From: an uncultured Lachnospiraceae bacterium
Lineage (GTDB): Bacteria > Bacillota > Clostridia > Lachnospirales > Lachnospiraceae
Assembly (NCBI GenBank): GCA_947626395.1
Contig: CANQRU010000016.1
Coordinates: 1-64,000, forward strand
Length of the DNA: 64,000 nt
Direction of reading: 5' to 3'
The translations under genes were made by a program, and so were the position numbers. The stretch's first letter is position 1; each line of letters opens with the position of its first letter. This document shows, piece after piece, positions 58,017 through 64,000 of the stretch. The notes beneath the pieces are model-generated. The model did no database searches. It had not been told where the DNA came from and was given only the letters and a program-made list of their open reading frames with translations.

Positions 58017-60080
58017 ATGAATAAAGAGGCCCTGTTTACAGACGAGACCCAGGACTTCCGGACGCCGGCGGAGGCGGACGCGGGGCAGCAGGTGACGTTC
58101 CGGTTCCGGACGGCCCGCAATGACGTGAATGAGGTTTATTTCGCGGAGCAGGATGAGGAGCCGAAGCGCATGTGGCGCGGGGGCTCGGACGCGTTGTTCG
58201 ATTATTTTGAATATCATATGATCGTACCGGATTATCCGGTGAATTACCATTTTCTGGTTGTAAAAGAAGATAATGTCTGTCACTATAACCGGCTGGGGGC
58301 CGACAAGGATAACCGCCGGCAGTTTGATTTCTGTCTGACGCCCGGATTCCATACGCCTAAGTGGGCGAAGGGAGCGGTGATGTACCAGATCTTCGTGGAC
58401 CGGTTCTGCCGGGGGGATGAGACCAATGACGTGACGGACAGCGAATATATCTATGTAGGCGCGCCGGTCAGGCATGTGGAGGACTGGTACTCTTATCCGG
58501 CGGGCATGGACGTGGGACGCTTCTACGGCGGCGACCTGCAGGGGGTGCGGAATAAGCTCGATTACATCAGGGGGCTGGGCGTGGATGCCATTTATTTCAA
58601 CCCGCTCTTTGTCTCGCCGTCCAACCACAAGTACGATACGCAGGATTACGACCACATCGATCCCCACTACGGCCGGATCGTAAAGGACGGCGGCGAGGCG
58701 GTGGCGGGCCGGTCCCACGGCAACCGGGACGCGTCCAGATACCGCGTGCGCACCGCGTCGCCGGAGAATCTGGCGGCCAGTGACCGGTTCTTCGCGGATT
58801 TCGTGCATGAGGCCCATGAGAAGGGCCTGCGCGTCATCATTGACGGCGTGTTCAATCACTGCGGCTCCTTCAACAAATGGCTGGATCGGGAGAATATTTA
58901 CGGAAGTACGGGGCAGTACGCGCCGGGCGCCTACGCGTCGAAGGACAGCCCTTACCGCACATTCTTTAAGTTCCGGCAGGCAGATTCCTGGCCGGGTAAC
59001 GCTTCCTACGAGGGCTGGTGGGACTATGAGACGCTGCCGAAGCTGAACTATGAGGAATCGCCGAAGCTTTACGAATATATCCTTCAGATCGCCCGCAAAT
59101 GGGTCTCTCCGCCGTATAACGCGGACGGCTGGCGGCTGGACGTGGCGGCGGATCTGGGGCACAGCAGCGAGTTTAACCACCGGTTCTGGCGGGATTTCCG
59201 CAAAGCCGTGAAGGAGGCCAACCCGGAGGCGTTAATACTGGCGGAGCATTACGGCGATCCGACGCCGTGGCTGGAGGGCGACCAGTGGGACACGATCATG
59301 AACTACGACGCCTTCATGGAGCCGCTGACCTGGTTTTTGACCGGCATGGAGAAGCACAGCGACGAGTACAATCCGAACCTGTACGGCGACGGCGAGGCGT
59401 TCTTCCGATCCATGTACTACTATATGAGCCGGATGCAGATGCCGTCGATCCTGACCTCCATGAACGAGCTCTCCAACCATGACCATTCCCGGTTCATGAC
59501 CCGTACCAACCGGACGCCGGGGCGCATCTCGACGAAAGGGCCGGAGGCGGCGGAAGAGGGCATCCACAAAGGCATCTTCCGGGAAGCCGTGGTGGTTCAG
59601 ATGACCTGGCCCGGCGCGCCCACGATCTATTACGGCGATGAGACCGGCCTGTGCGGCTGGACGGATCCGGATAACCGCCGGACCTATCCCTGGGGCCGGG
59701 AAGATCAGGAAATGATCGAGTTCCACCGCTATATGATCGGCCTGCACCGGATGAACGGTTCCCTGCGCCACGGTTCCTTAAAGCAGCTGGCGGCCGGCCG
59801 GCAGCTGATCGCCTACGGCCGGTTCGATTCGGATAACCGCTGCGTGGTGGCGGTGAACAACAGCGCCGCGCCCCAGACGGTGAGCATTCCGGTCTGGCAG
59901 ATCGGCATCGAGGACAGCGACCGGCTGACCCGTGTGATCAAGACCGACGCCGACGGCTACAATGTGGGAGCCGTCGATCTGTCGGTGGAAGACGGTTACG
60001 TGGAACTGGAAATGGACGGCAACAGCGCCGTGCTGATGGTATCCAACAAGAGCGGTTACAATGTGGAGAAAACCCCTTGA
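58017..60080 (+). CDS. GH13 alpha-glycosidase, neopullulanase-like (687 aa)
   Basis: An N-terminal beta-sandwich (about 1-120) is followed by a GH13 barrel: VDAIYFNPLF, DGVFNHCG (region I), DGWRLDVAAD (nucleophile Asp), ILAEHYGDP (acid/base Glu) and ELSNHDHSRF (third Asp). A C-terminal beta domain follows. No signal peptide, so it acts on maltodextrins or related oligosaccharides inside the cell. AGGAGAATG ribosome binding site. Exact bond specificity cannot be read. Confidence 0.9.
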   Translation: MNKEALFTDETQDFRTPAEADAGQQVTFRFRTARNDVNEVYFAEQDEEPKRMWRGGSDALFDYFEYHMIVPDYPVNYHFLVVKEDNVCHYNRLGADKDNRRQFDFCLTPGFHTPKWAKGAVMYQIFVDRFCRGDETNDVTDSEYIYVGAPVRHVEDWYSYPAGMDVGRFYGGDLQGVRNKLDYIRGLGVDAIYFNPLFVSPSNHKYDTQDYDHIDPHYGRIVKDGGEAVAGRSHGNRDASRYRVRTASPENLAASDRFFADFVHEAHEKGLRVIIDGVFNHCGSFNKWLDRENIYGSTGQYAPGAYASKDSPYRTFFKFRQADSWPGNASYEGWWDYETLPKLNYEESPKLYEYILQIARKWVSPPYNADGWRLDVAADLGHSSEFNHRFWRDFRKAVKEANPEALILAEHYGDPTPWLEGDQWDTIMNYDAFMEPLTWFLTGMEKHSDEYNPNLYGDGEAFFRSMYYYMSRMQMPSILTSMNELSNHDHSRFMTRTNRTPGRISTKGPEAAEEGIHKGIFREAVVVQMTWPGAPTIYYGDETGLCGWTDPDNRRTYPWGREDQEMIEFHRYMIGLHRMNGSLRHGSLKQLAAGRQLIAYGRFDSDNRCVVAVNNSAAPQTVSIPVWQIGIEDSDRLTRVIKTDADGYNVGAVDLSVEDGYVELEMDGNSAVLMVSNKSGYNVEKTP

Positions 60081-60151
60081 TTTTTTACTTTGGCTGTGAT
60101 ACACTGAATTTCGCCGGAAGACGCGGGATGTGCCGCGCGGACGGCGGTCAT

Positions 60152-60233
60152 GGATGGGTTCCCGAGTGGCCAAAGGGGGCAGACTGTAAATCTGTTAGCA
60201 GTGCTTTCGGTGGTTCGAATCCACCTCCATCCA
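60152..60233 (+). tRNA. tRNA-Tyr (GTA)
   Basis: Acceptor GGATGGG pairs with TCCATCC, anticodon stem CAGAC with loop around GTA, long variable arm, T arm GGTGG-TTCGAAT-CCACC. CCA is not encoded. Confidence 0.93.
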
Positions 60234-60313
60234 TTCGGAAGTATGAGCAGAGCGTCGCAGGTGCTCTGCTCATATGGAAACAAAACCGGTTCCGCGAGGA
60301 ACCGGCATATAAC

Positions 60314-60397
60314 GCGGGTATGGTGGAATAGGCAGACACAAGAGACTTAAAATCTCTCGGGGGCGACCCCGTGCCGGTTCAAGTCCGGCTACCCGCA
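60314..60397 (+). tRNA. tRNA-Leu (TAA)
   Basis: Acceptor GCGGGTA pairs with TACCCGC, anticodon stem AGAGA/TCTCT around CTTAAAA (anticodon TAA), long variable arm (CGGGGGCGACCCCG), T loop TTCAAGT. CCA is not encoded. Confidence 0.93.
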
Positions 60398-60402
60398 CTC
60401 TG

Positions 60403-60428
60403 AAAGTACCGTATTTGCGGTACTTTTT
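60403..60428. terminator. Terminator after tRNA-Leu
   Basis: AAAGTACCG / CGGTACTTT with flanking T-run on the plus strand and A-run on the left; may also serve the convergent DUF4317 gene. Confidence 0.8.
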
Positions 60429-60472
60429 CATTTTCGTTTTGCATGTCGTGCCGCAGCATCATTTATGAGATC

Positions 60473-61600
60473 TCATTTACAGTGAATACTGACCCCGTTC
60501 ACCTCCACCTTATCGCTGACCGCGATCACGATGCACTGCCTGCCGTCGATGACGCGGGTCTCCACCATGCCGGCGGCCTCCGGCTTCACGCGGATGACCA
60601 CATCCGGAGTCTCGATCTGAAATGATTTCGTGCTGGCTACGTTGGCCGCCAGGAAGGACGTCTTCTCCCCGGCCCGTTCGTCGTAGTGGCAGTCAAATTC
60701 CTCCAGCAGATCGTCGGAGACGCCGCTCTCCTCGAAGATCCGGCGGACTTCCTGCTTCCCCAGTTCCAGAGGTTCCGGTTCGTCTTTATACTCTTCCAGC
60801 TTCTCGTTCAGCGTCTCGTGGATGCTGCGGACCACACTGTAGTCGCATTCTTCGCCCAGCGTATCCGCGATCAGCGACTGAAAGGTCTCCTTCTGCGCCT
60901 TCGCCGGCAGCGGGATCTGCCGGCAGCCGAACATTTCCCGGATAAAATCCTCCTGCAGCTGAGCCGCGTCCTTCGTGTAGTAGAGCAGGCTGTGGATGTC
61001 GGTATAGCGGTCGTTGAAGGCCGGGAACAGGAAACCCTTCATCGGCATGTCCACGATCCAGTCCTGGATCCGGTTCTCGATGCAGTTCTTCTCCGCGTTA
61101 TAGCCCAGTCCGGGCTTTGAGAGCTTCACAGGGCAGATGCTGCCAAGAATATATTCGTAGACGCTGTCCGAAGCGTCGTACATCTGCGTGCCGTCGCTGG
61201 CCTTGCCCGGTACGTCGTAGGCCACATGGATCAGGATGATATAATAATTCTCGCCGTAATTGAAATTCTCGATGACGCGGCTGTAGAACTGTTCGACCAG
61301 ATCGTCGTCCTTCAGCCTGCTGTTGCGCAGCTTCAGCAGGAATTCCTGCCGGCCGCCTTCCCGCTCTTCCTCCAGCGGGAAATCCAGATTGATCAGGTTC
61401 TTCCCCACGGTGCCGGACAGGGTCTTCTTGAAAATGGCCAGATATTTGTAAGCGTCATCCTCCGGCAGGGAAAGGAACGCCTCCTTAAGCGTCGTCCGGA
61501 TGTTCTTTTCCGCGTCCACATAGCAGCCGCAGATGCGGGTGACCGTGCAGCGGTCGGGGGTGTACTGGCGGCGGATCTCCGCGATCTCTTTCTTATTCAT
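60473..61600 (-). CDS. DUF4317 family protein (375 aa)
   Basis: Typical start MNKKEIAEIRRQYTPDRCTV with RICGCYVDAEKN, later GENYYIILIHVAYDVPGK and CPVKLSKPGLGYNAEKNCIE, conserved in this Firmicutes family of unknown function. No membrane segment. The start at 61600 follows AGAGGTAG; longer frames run through the tRNA-Gly gene and were rejected. Confidence 0.85.
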   Translation of the reverse strand: MNKKEIAEIRRQYTPDRCTVTRICGCYVDAEKNIRTTLKEAFLSLPEDDAYKYLAIFKKTLSGTVGKNLINLDFPLEEEREGGRQEFLLKLRNSRLKDDDLVEQFYSRVIENFNYGENYYIILIHVAYDVPGKASDGTQMYDASDSVYEYILGSICPVKLSKPGLGYNAEKNCIENRIQDWIVDMPMKGFLFPAFNDRYTDIHSLLYYTKDAAQLQEDFIREMFGCRQIPLPAKAQKETFQSLIADTLGEECDYSVVRSIHETLNEKLEEYKDEPEPLELGKQEVRRIFEESGVSDDLLEEFDCHYDERAGEKTSFLAANVASTKSFQIETPDVVIRVKPEAAGMVETRVIDGRQCIVIAVSDKVEVNGVSIHCK

Positions 61601-61702
61601 GGATAAACTACCTCTTTCGTTTCGTGATGGTATGTCTGTAAGGCTCTGAAGCCAAAGCCCGGAAAACGTAGGAAAAACCTGCGAATCCGGGCAAAAAGAA
61701 AG

Positions 61703-61774
61703 AGCGCGAGACGGGATTCGAACCCGCGGCCCCCACCTTGGCAAGGTGGTGCTCCACCCCTGAGCCACTCGCGC
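61703..61774 (-). tRNA. tRNA-Gly (GCC)
   Basis: On the minus strand: acceptor GCGCGAG / CTCGCGC, D arm GCTC...GAGC, anticodon stem CACCT/AGGTG around TTGCCAA (GCC), T loop TTCGAAT. CCA is not encoded. Confidence 0.93.
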
Positions 61775-62060
61775 TTAATGATTCCTGCCGCTTCCTTTCA
61801 GCGACGGAATTCATTCTATCACATCTTTTTATGAAAATCAAGTACCAGATTGAACTTTTCCATAATTTTTTCACGGAAAGCCGGTGCCCTGATCTGGGGA
61901 CGGCGGTCGTCCGTTTTCGAATATATTCGAAAATTTGATTGACATTCCAAACGCCAATGACTACAATAAATACTGGCGGAGCGTCACTGGCGCTCTGTCC
62001 GCGTGCCGGCAGATTCCCTGTGCCGTCATGCGGAATACCATTCAGGCGGGAGATAAGAGA

Positions 62061-63354
62061 ATGAGCGGCCGGAATGCGGAGAGCCTCGACCTATTTGAAG
62101 AACAAAACCAGCAGATGAATACGGACAGCGCCCATACCCTTGTATATCAGGGGCTGAAGGTACGCATGCTGTCCGCATTTAGCATGGAATTCTATGGGCA
62201 GGCCATGAATATGATCCGCGGCAACAACACCAAACTGATCCAGCTGTTCGCCATGCTCCTTCTGGGCGGCTCCAAAGGCGTTACGAAGCGGGAGCTCATC
62301 GACAATATCTACGGCGGCGGTCAGGAATGGCGCTCCGATACCAACAAAAGCATCAATAATCTCCTCTGGCGCCTGCGCAAGCAGTGGGACGCGTGGGGAA
62401 TGAAGGGCGCGAACCTGGTCTTCGACGGCGGCGTGTGCCGCTTCGAGTCGGATTTCCCGGTGTGGGTGGATGTGACGGCCTTCCGTCAGAAGGCGGAGGA
62501 GGCCCTGGCTTACCGCGGCGACGACGAGGCGCTGCGTCTCGCCAAACTGGAAGAAGCGGCCGGCATGTATACCGGAAGCTTTCTGGACGAGTTCTGTACC
62601 GAGCTGTGGGTCATTCACAGGGAGAGAGAGTTAAAGCAGCTGTACGGCCGCGTCATCCGGACCCTGGGCGGAGAGTACGAGCGGATTGGCGATCTTCCGA
62701 AGGCCCGCAGTCTCTATCACGACGCGGCGGTCCTGTTCCCCTTTGATTCCTGGCAGCTGGCGGAGATCGATACGCTGATCGCCATGAATGATTATAACGG
62801 GGCCTACGAGCTCTATCAGAACACGGAGCGCTTCTATGACGAAGAAATGGGCGTCATGCCCGGCCAGGAGTATGTAAAGCGGCTCGAGATCATCGAAGAA
62901 CATATGCGCCGCCGCGTACGGCGTCTGTCGGACATCGTGGTCCCGCTGCGGGAGGAAGTGGCCGACGGCGCCTTTTACTGCAGCTATTCGGTGTTCTTCA
63001 ATTTCTGCCAGATCCTGGCCCGGCTGGTGGAGCGCAGCGGACAGTCCATGTTCCTGCTCCTGTGTACATGGAACTCACCGGTTCGGGGGGGGTAAATCGC
63101 CCCTGGAGGAGAACAGTCTGGAAGAAGAACAGATGGCTCTCCTTAAGGACGTGATCGGCAGGGTCTTCCGTAAGGGAGACATTTATACCAAATACAGCCG
63201 CTGTCAGTATCTGGTCGTTCTGACCGGAACCGGCCGCGAGAACGGGGCGAAAGCATTTGACCGTCTTCATACCACCTGGAAGAAGCAGGAGGGGACGGCA
63301 GGAACCTTAAGCTACAGTATGGAGTCCCTAGTGAGTTTCCGCAAATTAGATTAA
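62061..63354 (+). pseudogene. BTAD/SARP-type regulator with C-terminal cyclase-like domain, frameshifted at a G8 run
   Basis: An N-terminal OmpR-like winged helix (QGLKVRMLSAFSMEFYGQAM, NKSINNLLWRLRKQWDAWGM) is followed by a BTAD helical-repeat domain (FLDEFCTELWVIHRERELKQ) ending near residue 290. Reading breaks at eight G (63085-63092): with seven G the frame continues as TGSGGKSPLEENSLEEEQMA into a domain (DVIGRVFRKGDIYTKYSRCQ, YLVVLTGTGRENG) that resembles a degenerate nucleotide-cyclase fold, to 63354. GGGAG lies 8 bases before ATG 62061. A slip in the G run (phase variation) or a sequencing error would explain the break. Confidence 0.75.
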
Positions 63355-63369
63355 TGAGATACCATGACA

Positions 63370-63405
63370 GGCCGTCGCGCGGATCATGCGCGGCGGCCGT
63401 TTTTG
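63370..63405 (+). terminator. Terminator after the BTAD gene
   Basis: GGCCGTCGCGC pairs with GCGCGGCGGCC and is followed by five T. Confidence 0.85.
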
Positions 63406-63572
63406 TGCGTAATTTTATTCTTTTGTCCGTCTTCTGTTTTTTTCAAAAGGCCTTCCTGAAATTGCCAGTGAGATAAGTAGTGAGATAAAGCCGCTGATAT
63501 ATTACAAGTAACAATCCAGAATCAGCAGGATTAGGAACAGTATGCGGAATACAGAACAGGGAGGGATCGCAT

Positions 63573-64000
63573 ATGAAGGGCTCAATCGCCATGTATTCTC
63601 CGAACCTGATCTGCATCTGCGTAAATGAACGGCGCGGAAAGGATTATTCGGGAATGCTCTGGCACCAGTATCAGGACGGTCCGGTTCCATTTTCAACAGC
63701 AGTAACGATGATTGAAGAAATGGACTGGCTGTACGACCAGTGGAAATTCCCCCAGCGCTCGACGCAGATCCGCGCATTCGAGTCAGCCGGGCATATGGCG
63801 GCGCATGAGGAGGTGATGTCAGGCATGGATGAGAACAGAGTATTGCATAAGGCAGGAAATCTCGGAACCTTCATCGTGCGGGTCAAATTCCGGCAGAACG
63901 CCACCTGGCAGGGCGAGGTGGTCTGGGCCGAGAAGCAGGAGCGGAAATACTTCCGCAGCGCCCTGGAACTGCTGAAGCTGATCGACGGGGCTCTGGACGA
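63573..64000 (+). CDS. Hypothetical protein, runs off the window (at least 142 aa)
   Basis: GGGAGGGATCGC precedes the ATG. The protein begins MKGSIAMYSPNLICICVNER, then WHQYQDGPVPFSTAVTMIEE; a later segment (LGTFIVRVKFRQNATWQGEV, VWAEKQERKYFRSALELLKL) reads like the small DUF-type proteins that occur beside such regulators in Lachnospiraceae. No recognised domain. The 3' end is outside the window. Confidence 0.75.
   Translation, partial: MKGSIAMYSPNLICICVNERRGKDYSGMLWHQYQDGPVPFSTAVTMIEEMDWLYDQWKFPQRSTQIRAFESAGHMAAHEEVMSGMDENRVLHKAGNLGTFIVRVKFRQNATWQGEVVWAEKQERKYFRSALELLKLIDGALD

Overview
The window looks like the chromosome of an endospore-forming, anaerobic gut-type member of the Clostridia, most likely Lachnospiraceae. 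The basis is the core gene order spoVT - hup - rqcP - yabP - yabQ - divIC - spoIIE - tilS - hpt - ftsH, a giant 2-hydroxyacyl-CoA dehydratase activase-type protein, a DUF4317 gene, a cobalamin riboswitch and GC-rich chromosomal genes. The taxon is inferred from gene content only.

Layout. Positions 1-370 hold a tRNA-Arg gene and a promoter. A 9.8-kb integrated element (about 384-10210) follows, bounded by a 19-bp direct repeat. It carries a type I toxin-antitoxin locus, a repressor, an excisionase-like protein, a primase-like CHC2 protein, a RepA-type ATPase followed by four palindromes that may be its origin, a terminase-small-subunit-like protein, three AT-rich cargo genes of unknown function, a ribbon-helix-helix regulator facing a string of mini-genes, and a tyrosine integrase. 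I see no relaxase, capsid or tail gene, so a phage satellite (PICI-like) or a cryptic mobilisable island fits best. The element sits in the 5' untranslated region of kduI and separates that gene from what looks like its native promoter.

From 10.2 to 20.7 kb are kduI with a GntR regulator, a probable murein-peptide salvage cluster (two cytoplasmic beta-lactamase-fold proteins, a dipeptide epimerase and an NlpC/P60 peptidase), a YgjP-type protease, recJ, glyA and a PAP2 phosphatase. A cobalamin riboswitch with terminator precedes btuF-btuC-btuD-like genes (20.7-24.2 kb), followed by a second type I toxin-antitoxin locus. From 24.6 to 36 kb are an ABC exporter, a TetR regulator whose 17-bp operator is repeated in front of an unusual alcohol dehydrogenase-aldehyde dehydrogenase fusion, hipBA, a YtrA-type GntR/ABC exporter operon and a DUF4143 ATPase.

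Region 36-40.4 kb is a rearranged signalling island: remnants of an M56 gene and a DUF4143 gene, an ArsR-like regulator with a Ser/Asp repeat, and a BlaI/M56 pair with three operator dyads. The large activase gene (minus strand), pth and mfd follow, then the sporulation/division block (49.3-57.4 kb), in which spoIIE lacks its membrane domain but keeps a Spo0A-type promoter. A 202-bp inverted repeat precedes a GH13 glycosidase. The right end has tRNA-Tyr, tRNA-Leu and tRNA-Gly, DUF4317, a BTAD-type regulator broken at a run of eight G, and a gene running off the window.

All positions, motifs and spacings were read by eye. Family assignments rest on recognisable motifs, not database searches.
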